From positions 1,360,642-1,424,641 of the forward strand of contig CM033116.1 in assembly GCA_019321725.1 (NCBI GenBank): a stretch of 64,000 nucleotides of DNA, given 5' to 3'. The position numbers were made by a program, and so were the translations under genes. The stretch is from Paulownia fortunei. Its lineage: Eukaryota > Streptophyta > Magnoliopsida > Lamiales > Paulowniaceae. This document shows, piece by piece, positions 36,751 through 48,544 of this stretch. Below the pieces are notes generated by a model that was not told the DNA's origin, did no database searches, and saw only the letters and a program-made list of their open reading frames with translations. Every line of letters begins with the position of its first letter. Position 1 is the first letter of the stretch.

Positions 36751-39700
36751 TTTCTGCTCTAAAGTTCTAAACTTCCCTTTCTTAAATTCCATAGCGATGT
36801 TTTTTACTAGTTCCGCATTGTGTCTTTCCATCACAATCTGTTCTACCTTATAATTTAAATAATTTTCAATTCTAGTTTTCTTTTTCCTTCTAGCTTTTAA
36901 ACCAGAATCTCTAGGTCCTTATTGTGTTTAGAAACTTGTCCATTGAACAGCAAAAATAGAAAGACATCTTAAGTACTTTCTAGTTCAATCAAATGGCAAC
37001 CACACAAATGGAATTGTTAATCAACTAATTTTAGGGAATATGCCATTATATATAGAGACACAGAAATAATAGAAACCAATGCATATCAAATCAGTTATCG
37101 AAGACGTAGCTGGCACTGTTCATACTTTTCATTCTGAATAATCCAAATTAAACAAAAAGTCAAAGTAAGCTAGAATATACCTAATGATGCTATATCTGTG
37201 TACTTGTCACTGAAAGCATATATATTCACAGCTATCTGATACTTGGTCAAATCAGCAGCCATCTGTTTATAAAATGGATCTTCTGGTACTCGTAATGTAT
37301 GCTCCTTATCTGTCCCATAAACTCGAATATCATCTCCACGCAGCCTCAAGCGGCCAACACCAAGTGATGGCAAGGTATTCTGGAAAATCATCAATTTACC
37401 GCCAAGTTGACTCTGATAATAGAAAGAAAAGCAAATTAGTGCCTAAATGGAAAACAGCTTCCAAGAGGTACAAGCAACCAACAGAAAACAAAACGTGCCT
37501 AATCAAAGCCAAATATGACCAAGATAATAAAGAACAATAACAGTAACACAAAGGTTAGTCAAAGTTAAAAACAGTGCAAATAAAAGAATCAAACACACCA
37601 TAACCGTGAATGCAGCTTTAAGAGCTGGGCCAAATGCTGATTCCACATTCATGTTGTCCTGGAACATGGAGGGCAAACTATCAAGGAAAGCCTCCACCAC
37701 ATTTCTAGATTCTGACAGGTTGACCAGAAGATCATCTGGCAATGGAACAAATACATCATCCAAATCTGACACGACCATCATCTGAGGCTGCATTAAAGAT
37801 GACTGATGCAAAAGAAAGACACCAGTTATTTACCAACTTATAGTTAAGCAGATTATAAATGCTACTAAATGACACCTTCATTGGCATCACTTGCCTTCAA
37901 ATTATAGAAATGTATTGTGCTATCATAAGTTATGAAGCCAATCTGTGTTCGAGTAGAACCAGGCAAGCTGTCCAAACAAGACTTAATAGTTTGTGCCATA
38001 ACCTGCAAAATATCATGTGGTTTAGCATTGGTTCGGCAAATACAAAAGATAAGAGCTGACAAACAAAAGTGGCAATTTTGATAGATTCTTAATTGTTTCA
38101 GACATATACCGAGTTAGAAAAAAACATCCATCTCAATCAGTTCTTGCAGAAAACTCAAGATAACAGGCCGTCTGAGCAATTACAAACAGAATAAACAAAT
38201 TATTGGCAATAATAATTTAAGGAGTCATCATAGATACCGCATTAGTTGAAAGCATCAATTACAAAACAGATATCCCATGAGAAAAGCATGCTAAATTATA
38301 AAGGCAGAAACTCAAGAAAAAAGGGAGAAACTAGTACCAAGCAAGCCCAAAGTTTGCTGTTATGAACTTGGGTACAAACATTTACGCATAGCTCTTGCTC
38401 ATATCAGAATCAAAACTAGAATTTTAGAATCCATTTAGTGTTTGGAGATAAACGGGATCTGGAAATAGAGATTCAATTTTTTTTTTCCCGCAATGCCCTA
38501 GTAGGGATAAAGATGAAAAATATAGTTTCAAAATATATTATACTGTATTTTCCCAAAACAAAATCCCTTAACAACCAAGCTATTTTGTAAGGACTTCATA
38601 AATTAACAAAAAGATACCCAGCATTCCAAATCCCATTGTCTCCCAAACACTAAAAATAGAATTTTACAAATAAACAAACCTTGACATTTCACAAAATCCT
38701 CTCATCCTAAACACGCTATAAATAACTACTTATGGCTACTTCTTAGTAAAATTAGCACATTAATGTGTCATATCAAAAATTACATATTCTTTGAGAATCA
38801 AAATAAAAGTATTTTTTATTCTCTTATATGTGATAACCAGTACTATAATGTTTGTTTGAGTAAGAAACCCTGTAATAGAGAACATGCTATGCATATCACA
38901 AAACTAGGTTTCTCACAGTCAAGTCCTATCTCAATTCGACAACTGTGCAATAAAGACAATGAGTTTTGAGCAACCAGCATTTCAGTCCATGCATCAGAAT
39001 AATAAAATGCACAATCACATTCCAAATAAAATATTTACTTTTGATATAGATATGTTACCTCAAGCATTCCGCTTTTAACAGCAGATATTGATACGTCGAT
39101 GAGAAAAAAATATAGCGGTGGCATTGGAGGGCGGACCATGTATTCAGCTGGAGCAATGAACTCAATATTACCCTTCAAAAGCTCAGGCCGTTGATCCAAA
39201 TCAACTCTTCTTCCACTAGCGTCCACATGGGCAAAATAATCACCTGGAACTGGACATGAGAATTTTAAGATAAATCAGTCCATGCATCTTCGCAGTTGTA
39301 AAACCGAACAAAAATCTACCCCAAGGATAAACAATTTTTAATTTCGCCTAAAAATATCAAAATATATAGAGTCAATAACCAGGCAACAAGATATGGGTTT
39401 AGTAATGCAGAGGATATCTCCTCCAGTTGGTATGTAAAGGATGTGAAACTTGGCAATAGACCACCTTATAAAACCCGACTATTACAACGAATAAAAGAAA
39501 GATAAAAAACTTATACTATGCAATTACAATGAGGCAATTATGTTTGCTCCTTATAAAATTTATTTTGCAGTTTTCATTTGCATGAGGCAGTTGGAAGACA
39601 ACTACTACCCTTTCTCGTAGATGCCCCTTAACTGAAAGGAAGATCAGATTCTAAGAATTAACATCTACTACTAGTTATATGACAAAAGGCTATGATCAAA

Positions 39701-41378
39701 TTTGGGAAACATATGCGAAAGCCGCCAAGAGAAGAGAACCCATTATAACTCCATTTATAGAAAAAGCATTAAATATGGAACAAGCACCAATCCATGGATT
39801 AGCAGAAAAAATACTCGATTAGCATTTCCTTTCTCTATTTCCTTTTCTATTTACGATGAGGAAAACACCGAGTAAGTTAATTAGTCCATGTAAAAGGTAT
39901 CATCCAACTTAGCAACTAGAAAAATAATAGGAAGGCCAAAAAGCATAAAGATGAACACTAGACTACCAACAAAGGGATTTAAAGCATGATTCAACGCTAT
40001 AAGTAAATTCACAAGATTCAAAATAAATAAATAATTAAACATATTCTATAAAAATTACCATCATTAAGTAATGAACATATATTGCATCTCCACTTTCTTC
40101 CATTGTCCGTAAAGGTGACATAAGGATTCACATAAGTGCGACACCTTTTACAGCGAATGATGCCTGTGGTGGCAAAATTAACTATTGGAACTTCCTCCTG
40201 AATGAAAATCATGTGACAGTTAGGGCAGAATAGAGTTGCAGTGAGACTGACAGATCTACATAGCTAGTAAACATAGCATCTTAAGTGTAGTGGAAACTAA
40301 CCCCAGCAGGACCTTCTGCAAGAGGGCAAACAACGGCCCCAAGAGGCAAATGCCACCTTGACGCCAAGGACTGAGAATTTGGTAGCCCACTCGTTGTCAA
40401 TCGTAAAAACCTAGAACTACAGTTCATGGGGTACATCTCCGCAAAAGACTTTGGTTCCACATCACCATCCAACGGCCTTGGTAAGGCTGCAGCATCAAGA
40501 CCTGCATCAAATGATCCTGGTGCAGATCCAAGAGAGAGTGAACTGAAATCTTCTGCCAAGCCCTGTGAAGTTGCAGTAGGAGGAGCAATGCCATGATGCT
40601 GCATTTGCCCTGAATAGAGGCTTGATGGAGTTGTTATCGATGGACCAGCAACATAACTTCTTTGTTGAGCAAGAAAAGGAGTTGGAGGTGCTGTTGGAGC
40701 ATAGCCTCCTTGTTGTAAGGGAAAGGAGGCAGGGTGCATGGGTGGAGCTTGAGCCACAGAGTTCGGTTGTATATTAGCATACCCTGGAAAGGCTGGCTGA
40801 AAGGTGCCCCTGGCAGTGGCATAAGATGGCCCCGTTGGTGGTTGACGAGATGACGAGAACGGTTGATCGGCAGGTGGAGGGATATTTGTGTTGATTTGTC
40901 CAGTTTTAATGCTCGCAGGAGGAGATCCCATGGATATAGAAGGTGGTTGGGGCTGTGAAATAACAGAGACAGGAGGAGATGTGACAGGACCTGCAGCATG
41001 TCTAGTTGGAGGAGGTACGATGGGCTGACCTGTGTGTGGGGGCACTGCTTGAACTATTGAGGGCAATGGTGGGTTTTGGAAACGCTGGAATCCTGCAGTT
41101 GGTGGGCCATATGATGATGGAGGTGGCCTAACCAGTTCACTAGATCTACCTGGTGGGGGAGGTCTAAAGGCAGGTGCTTCTGATCCAATCAAAGGTCCAG
41201 AGGAAACGGGAGGTGTTGGAAACTGAGAGGAAGCATGAGGTGCAGGCCTAAAGGCCGATGCTTCTGATCCAACCACATGACCAGATGATAAATAAGGCGT
41301 CGTAATTTGACGAGCAGCAAAGGGTGTGGCAGCTGGCCTTAACAGATAATTTGAAAGATTAGGATTTTCAGTCCCCAT
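33549..41378 (-). CDS. SEC24A: Protein transport protein SEC24A-like (COPII cargo adaptor)
   Basis: SEC24 forms the inner COPII coat with SEC23 and selects cargo at ER exit sites. On the minus strand the coding exons are 41378-40302, 40197-40059, 39249-39059, 38002-37895, 37802-37599, 37412-37181, 36306-36157, 35989-35833, 35470-35343, 35192-34870, 34798-34610 and 33782-33549, joining in frame to 1043 aa, close to the plant SEC24A length. Residues 1 to about 330 are Pro/Gln/Ser-rich. The zinc finger has Cys375, Cys378, Cys397 and Cys400 (CKRC...CNIC). The trunk follows ([29 protein letters not shown]), then the beta-sandwich ([17 protein letters not shown]), the helical part ([26 protein letters not shown]) and the gelsolin-like end ([17 protein letters not shown]). 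It ends with the conserved [12 protein letters not shown] 5' UTR exon at 42256-42395 is joined to 41429. The intron after 37895 appears to use a GC donor; the others are GT-AG. All conserved blocks seen are intact. Confidence 0.97.
36721..36751. repeat. (GT)n(GA)n compound microsatellite in a SEC24 intron
   Basis: About seven GT units run directly into eight to nine GA units, inside the intron between SEC24 coding exons 6 and 7 (36307-37180). Confidence 0.85.
37889..37894 (-). other. Non-consensus GC splice donor in SEC24
   Basis: On the minus strand the exon end AAG is followed by GCAAGT. Reading the next exon from 37802 (after ATCAG) restores the conserved protein (HFYNLK then [11 protein letters not shown]). 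No GT donor nearby keeps the frame. AG|GCAAGT is exactly the strong context known for GC-AG introns. Confidence 0.8.
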
Positions 41379-42255
41379 GAAGATTTAATCTTGCCAGTTG
41401 TGCTTGATCTCCTGGCAAAGTCTAAGCTTCTGTAAGCCAACAAGCACGATAATTAAATGGCAGATAGAAAGCACCACACAAATCCAATAATATCTTGCTT
41501 AACATATGAACAAATAAGCTCAAGGTGCAAATAAAAACTTTGCATCACACATTTAAGTGGGAAAAAAAATCAAAATCAGGAAAATTAGTAAAAATGAAAA
41601 GCTCTTATATTCTCATTTCTCTGATTGTAATTGCCATCAATCAAGAAAAAACAGAGGGAAACCCAAGTTTTATTTATTGGCCCAGGAAGATAAATGCTAT
41701 TCACAATAGCTCTATATTACAAGGGACAAACCAAAGTTATTGTTTGTTTCAAACGCAAAAGGTATATATAATTATAATAACAATGATGTGCATTGTCGTT
41801 AAATGATTATAATTAACATCTAAACGAATTAAGCTCAGAGCAGTTCTACTAAAGCTCCACTCTTTTTCCCTCCAAAAACCCATTATTTCCCAAAATGAAA
41901 CGTGATAAAACCAAATTAGTACACAGGCAAAAAAAAGGGAACTTCCATGACTGCAGAGTACCCAAAGAAAAATTATAAAAAAAAAAAAATCAAATACTAC
42001 AAAGATTACAAGTTTGATTTTGAGCTAAAGCTCATTTTGCACAAAAAAAAAAGGAAAATAATTATCAAACACAATTGAATAGCACCAACTTACTCCTCTT
42101 TAATCAATCGAATTGGTAATATCACAGTGATTCTACATAGACCTAATCTCGAAAAATTGAAAAAAAGACCCATAATTTTTTCATCAAGAAACCAAGATTC
42201 ACCAATCTTACTATCCACCAACATAATTCAATCACAAATCCATAAATTCTATTAC

Positions 42256-42395
42256 CTGATCGGAAAATTCCGCCGGCGGAGAATGGAGTAGAAGAATCAA
42301 GAGCAGACGATCGGTGGAAGGAAGAGAGAGACAAAGACAAACGTCGGGTCGGATTACTTCCTCTCTCTAAATGACGGACAGTAAACACATAAAAG
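42256..42395 (-). other. 5' UTR exon of SEC24
   Basis: On the minus strand a CT-rich leader (CTCTCTCTTCCTTCC) ends in ATCAG|GTAAT at 42256, a good donor. The matching acceptor is TTACAG|AAGC before 41429, 51 nt ahead of the ATG. The transcription start near 42395 is a guess. Confidence 0.6.
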
Positions 42396-42399
42396 CATT

Positions 42400-44282
42400 A
42401 AAAGACTTATTTGGAATCCTCGTGCGGTGTTTAGGACAAGAAAGATACCATTTACCGTCTTGAACTGGGAATTTTGGTGTAATGTAAAATTATATACTTT
42501 TAATCTTTAACCCTATAAAAAATAGTAAGTACTGAATTATTATAAAACTTAACATTGCTTTAATTGATTTAATTTTTTTTTGGCATAATTGTAATTATTG
42601 AACTCGACGAGGAAGAGGATACTTTTGTACATTAAATTTTTATATATAGTAAATAAAATATTTTAAATTTTCTTTAATATGTTAGGATCATGATAGGTTT
42701 GGAAAATAGAAATTGTTACTACAATTGTTGATATGTTATCCACCCAATTGTCAAGTGCTCATGATCCTAATCCCATCCTTGCACAAAGAGTGCCCCTAAT
42801 GCATAGCCAATGTGCATAATTAGGTTTATAACTTATTGCATTAGTAGGTAATTATGTGCTTTCTTGAAGTCAAACCAAGAAAGAAAGGGGAAAAAAAGTA
42901 GGATTGCTCAAATGAGAAATTTTATGACGTGATATAATTTTCGATCTAATAACGATATGTACAACTACTAAAATTTACATAACTACTAAAATTTTCTTAT
43001 TTATTTCATGTTGGATGAGTAGCCCTATGAGTAGGGATGTTTATAATTTTTAAAATTGCGTCATATCATATCGAATAGTATCAGATCATATTGAAATTAT
43101 AATTATTATTTTTTAAATAAAAATTTCATATAAATATTGACCATATCGAAAAATTTGATATGTTTCAATTTTATGAACACAATATTGAAAAATTATTATA
43201 CCAAACTGATTATATATTCAATATACAAGGTTTAATTAGTATTATTTGTATAGTCTTCTTTACTATAGATCTTTGTTATACTACTTGTCCAATACCAACA
43301 TATCCCAAAAAAAAGTCTATAATTATAAGCCAAGTCATTCCAATTCATGTTGTCTCACTGTTTTACGTCTACTATCATTTATAGTGATTGTTGCATAACA
43401 TATAACATGTCTATAGTCTAATTTTTCTTTTTTCCACTTTAGCTAGGATCCAATATAGTATTTCATTAATTCAACTTGCTTAATTTTTCAACCCCTTGAT
43501 CAACTTGTAGAAAAAATAATTAGTTCTTGAACGTGGGCCACCCTTGTTGACATAAATTCTACATAATATATTTTTAAGTAGAAATAAATTGATTAGTTTA
43601 TTATAAGTAAACCATAAAATAGATTGATTTCAAACTATTAAAAAAATTGAGATTATAATTTAAGAAAACATGGTACGGTTGAGCTGCTCAAAGACCATCC
43701 TAAGTCATCTTAGTTCTATTTGATTAACTATTATTTTTGTTTTCCATTTTTTTTGTGTGTGTAAGGCTTGTTTTCAATATGTATATATAATTTTATTTAA
43801 TAATATAATTTTTATGGACAATTTATCGACAATCTTCACAAACAAATATCTTATTTTTATAAAATAATTAAATATTTTGTATCAATATATTTCCATATTA
43901 ATCATCAATTTTATAGTCAAATTTTTTGTTATGCAAAAGAGTTATCTTGTTGATTTTTTTCTATACTATCCCAAATAATACCCGAGTTATAAATTTTAAA
44001 AATTAATGAATTATTCTCAAATCAAAAATTTGTTACTGTACCGCTAGGGCATTTAAAAACAAAAAACAAAAAAAGAGACAAAGCAAGCAGGAAAACAAAT
44101 TTTTGAAGAAAAATAATGTAAGTAATTTTTGTCATTCAATTCCTGCTCGTTACATGTATATCACATTGTTTCTTTGCTTCCTCATTTCATTTTTATTTTT
44201 TCTGTCCCTAAATTATTGAGGCGAGCCAATTATCTATTGCAATAACAAATTGGTAATAAAAAAAAAAAAAAAAAGAGTAGTA
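42400..44282. other. Spacer between SEC24 and the calmodulin-like gene
   Basis: AT-rich with no supported gene. The left part is the SEC24 promoter and the right part the 3' UTR of the calmodulin-like gene, including an A run at 44258-44274. Confidence 0.4.
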
Positions 44283-44952
44283 TTAACAGGATGAAGCCAT
44301 CATCATCCTCACAAATTCCTCGTAGCTGACCAGCCCATCTCCATCTAAATCAGCTTCTCTAATCATCTGTTCAGCTTCTTCATCACTTAATCTTTCTCCC
44401 AAATTCAACATCACATTTCTCAACTGCATGATAGCCCAAAAAAAGAAAATCAATTAAATTCATATAAATATTCAAAAAGAAAACATCATATTGACCAACT
44501 TATCAATTTGTCTTGAATCGATACATCATACAATAATTTTACAATTATAAGAACTTCTTTTATGAGTAAATTGAACAATTTTTAATAATTAACAACAACT
44601 ATTATTGAAAGTACAAAAGACTCCCACACTGATGGGATTCAAACTAAAAACTTTATAATTTTTTAAGACCTTAATTTTGATATTTAAATTAGACCCATTA
44701 ATTTATTTTATAAGAACTTAAACATTGAATAATTTATATTCCGTGACTACAAAAAGTCAAAGGAGCCACACATCAAGATATAGCAAGTTCACCTCAATGG
44801 CAGATATGAATCCATCTTGATCCCGATCAAAGACTTTGAACGCTTCTTTCAGCTCCTCTGCCACATTTTCCTATCAAATTAATCAATTCCATTATCATCT
44901 CCAACTTCTTTTTATTATCTTAAATTCAAAACTTTCTACGAAATTTATTCAG

Positions 44953-45020
<68 letters not shown>

Positions 45021-45388
45021 TTTTCTAATACCTTCATCTTTCTTGCCATAATACTCAAAAACTCTTCGAAATCTACGGTACCATCTCCATCAGCATCAAC
45101 CTCATTCATCATTTCTTGAATTTCTTCCTTTGTTGGGTGCTCATTCAGAGACTGAATCACTGATGCCAGTTCTTCCACCGTAATCACCCCTTCAGAAAAA
45201 AAAAATATTTCACCAATAATAAGTCTCTTAAAATTGTACACTACTATTCTCCAGCAAAAATAAATCCAATCTTTATGCTCTTTTTTCTTTTTTCGGACAA
45301 GAAGAAACTCACCATCAGAATCTTTATCGATCAGGCAAAAGGCTTCCCGGAACTCAGCAATCTGCTCTTCTGTCAGTGCATCAGCCAT
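44283..45388 (-). CDS. Calmodulin-like protein with four EF hands (CML8/CML11-like)
   Basis: This is a calcium sensor expected in the cytosol or nucleus. On the minus strand the exons are 45388-45313, 45189-45032, 44870-44793 and 44423-44283, giving 150 aa against 149 in calmodulin. All four EF loops keep their calcium ligands: residues 21-32 (DKDSDGVITVEE), 57-68 ([12 protein letters not shown]), 93-104 ([12 protein letters not shown]) and 129-140 ([12 protein letters not shown]). The flanking helices ([34 protein letters not shown]) are calmodulin-like. Differences from true calmodulin include Ile20 before the first loop, Arg at the position of the calmodulin lysine that is trimethylated (LGERLSD), and a C-terminal Cys with no prenylation box. 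These fit the CML8/CML11 group. Introns are GT-AG, and intron 2 starts with a large CA/TA microsatellite. Confidence 0.95.
44953..45019. repeat. (AT)n(GT)n compound microsatellite in an intron of the calmodulin-like gene
   Basis: About fourteen AT units are followed by about nineteen GT units. Read in the gene direction, the CA run begins about 12 bases inside the intron after the donor GTATTAG. Confidence 0.9.
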
Positions 45389-47150
45389 TTTTGGTGAAGA
45401 TAGTGATTTCAGGTTTTCTTTTTTCTGTTGGAGAACGGGGGAGAGATCTCTGTCTGGAAAACAGAATGATGAACTGATTTTTGGACAACTTATGAGTCAT
45501 AAAGGCACACTTTTTAAATTGGCCATGTGAAATGGTAGAAAAAGTCAGACGCCCCAGGGAAGAAAAATATGTGATTGTTCGTTCAACATTCAAGACTGAA
45601 GCTTCTCACAGATTTTTGGGTCCAAAAATCAACGTTTTGAATTGAATGGGGGATGACACATTATAAAACATTAATTAACGTAATAAAAAGGGCAAAGAAA
45701 GAGAGATGTATAAAAGGTCAGATGGACCCGACTGTGACTTTATAGTATTTTACTTTTGAGAGTTCGTGGGGAAAGTCAGTAATTTCCACATTGGTTGTCC
45801 GTCAAACTAAAATTAATAAAGTAATTTATATCTCCAATGTGTCTTGTAAATGCAACACGTAATATATAAATTAAATTAGAAAAAAAAATTATATATTGTA
45901 ATTTCGAACACATGTAAAATGATGTTAGAAGAAACGTGTACTTGGATGTTATTTAAATGAGAAGTCTTACTATAAAATATTAAATGAAATGTGAGAGTTT
46001 TTTTGCAAAATTAATATCTATTTATTATCAATGATAAAAAAAAACTCAAAAAAGAACACAATATGCTCATATTTGGAGCTTAAATTGCAGTGAGGAAAAG
46101 AAAAATAAAATAAAATGTAAAGTTGCATATTTAGAATGCATAAATTAATTTTTTTAATATTTAATTCACTAAAATTCAAAGTACAAGTATAAAAAATTCA
46201 CGCGGTTACTAGCTTGACGGAGGCCAAAGCTGCAATGAGTATTCAACAGTACCAAAATCAAAAGATAGGCTCCCTAGTTTACAGGAGAGCCCTGGCATCT
46301 CCCGTTTGACCATTTCTTGACAATGGACAAAGCTAAAAAAAAGGACCATAATTAAATAATCCAATTAAACCAGCTGTTAATGCAGGAGATCTGCTGCATA
46401 AAACCAATTAAACCATAGTTCCAAGTATTTTAATGTAAGTAAATTATGTTTAAAACAGACAACAAACTCGATAATCATGTAAACACTCAAAGGTTACTTA
46501 AAGATAATATATTGTTTTTTTCGCTTGATAAAGGGGAGCCATAATTTTATTGACCAAATCTAGAATCTGTTTAACTCGGTCAAGTTAGGGCAATTCCCAA
46601 ATTTTATTGGGGCATTAATTAGTCAACACAAACTTTGACTTTCACTAGTCAAACTCAAACGTTGAGACATTATTTTGTGCCATTTCTTTCCATGTAATTA
46701 TATGTCATTGGAATTTTTAATAATATATGATTTACATCATAATGCATTCAATTTGATGTGATGTGATATTTTATATATTTTACATGTATTTATAATGTGA
46801 AATATAAGATAATTTCTTAAAATCATTTTTCTTGTTCCTTAATTTGGATCCTCTGTTCAAATTGTATTTTATCTCATATTATAATATCAAAATTATATGT
46901 CAAATATACATTGATAATGTCATTTATATATTTGATTTGTATTAATAATCTTGGAATATGAAATAAAATATCATTTGAAATAAAAGATCCAGACTTATTA
47001 TTTCCTAACGTGCCGAAGCCGAAGCCCCGTGCGCAGTCCTATTCCTGGAGACAGGAAATTATATGAAGATCCAGATAATGGGCTAAATTAGTTAGTTTCC
47101 AGTTGTTGCCCGTGGGTACTCAACAGGGAAATTTTCGTTGCTTTTGATCT
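45389..47150. other. Promoter and intergenic region upstream of the calmodulin-like gene
   Basis: No gene is supported. The first few hundred bases should hold the leader and promoter of the calmodulin-like gene. A MITE lies at 46846-46990. Confidence 0.4.
46846..46990. mobile_element. Probable MITE with about 38-bp terminal inverted repeats, copy 2
   Basis: The left end GGATCCTCTGTTCAAAT continues GTATTTTATCTCATATT. The right end reversed reads GGATCTTTTATTTCAAAT and GATATTTTATTTCATATT. About 30 of 38 positions agree. The element is 145 bp, AT-rich and non-coding. A relative lies at 24811-24972. Confidence 0.6.
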
Positions 47151-47157
47151 TTGCTTT

Positions 47158-47875
47158 CTATTGTAATAACATTTTCAATTTAAATAAGACTAGACATGTG
47201 TGCAATTTGCATTGCACGTGCAAAAGGTGATAAATCAAAATATCAAGAACTTGCCTTTGAGCATAACTGGGCCGTATGTAGAATGCCAAGGTGAGGTGAT
47301 ATATTTCAATTCTTGACTGCAAAACCACAAGGAAATTTATCCATGGATCCCCACAAAAACAAGTTTCTTGGCGAAATTGGCTCAAATTGAAGAGAGGTAC
47401 AGGTGATCAGCTCGGACAGGTAGAAGAAACAGAATTACCTTTCTGCGACCTTTTGGAACAATTTGATCTTTGAGCCACATGTAAATGGGAAACAACACGT
47501 AGTAAGTTGCTGCCATGGCACCAAGAATACAAATGGATTTACAGGTTTTGATACATCCTCTGCCTTTGGACAAAGCTGCAAGAAAGAATTATAAATCTGT
47601 TATTTCGAATAGCAGGAAAAAATTTCTTCAAAATTCAACCCTTAAACAACAAAATCATGTATTGCTTCAAGCAATGTACAAGCAGTATCCGTAGTAACAA
47701 TAGTAGCAATATTACAATGGTCATCATGAGTACATTTTTAGCATATAATTACATTCTTAAACCTCAACCCCACCCCAAAAAAAAGCACATTCCCAATTTG
47801 AAGTTTAAGCAACCAGAGAGAAATTTACCTGATTGAATTACTCTAGCTTTGCGATGCTTTTATTCTTAATTCTTA
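47158..47875 (-). other. Possible small membrane-protein gene or remnant
   Basis: On the minus strand a segment ending at 47419 reads GCIKTCKSICILGAMAATYY then VLFPIYMWLKDQIVPKGRRK, one probable membrane span with a basic end. It begins after TTGCAG (47573) and ends at AAG|GTAATT. A further piece after TTTTGCAG (near 47319) continues in frame with SRIEIYHLTLAFYIRPSY and stops at 47158. An upstream donor (TCAG|GTAAAT, 47832) could belong to a leader exon. No clear ATG-led reading frame and no known family were found, so this is a weak prediction. Confidence 0.25.
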
Positions 47876-48544
47876 TTGTAGAGGTTATTTGGACAGTGGT
47901 AGATCTGTGATCCAGACCTAAAAACCCGACTGTATTCTTGAAGTTTCAAGGGAAAGGAAATTAAGACAAGTAGATTTGTAAGAAAAACAAATGACTGCTA
48001 GTATTGCTTCCAGGTATAACTCACTGCAGATGTTTGAGACAAACAGAAAACACCAAAGACTTTTCTACTATAGTCTTCATTCACACATAGACTTAAGGCT
48101 AACATTTATCAAGAAATTAGATTGTCTTCCCAACTTTTACGTAGACAGGCAATGACAAAATTTGGTTAAAGCGAAAAAGCAAAGTTAGTTCCACAGAAGA
48201 GTAAAATAAAGATTGCATTCCCTTAATACTTAGAAGAACAATTAGAAAATTGCCTGCATAGGTGAGTCCCCAGAAGCAGGTTTTATGCATGTGACAAAAC
48301 ATCCCACGGTCAGCCCATGTCTATGAACCCCCAAGATACCATTTTGGACTGTAGGTACTTATAGTGAGGGGGATCACGTATTTGGCATGTGACTGGACAT
48401 ATATCTCATCTGTTTTGGGGGATCCTGTCAGAAGATATGGTTTCAGGACTAGTAGTCATATTGGATCCGCATAAAAAAACACAGATCTTGGCCTATTTGG
48501 CGGTATTATAGTCAAAATGGATAAAAAGATTAATGATGCACTAG

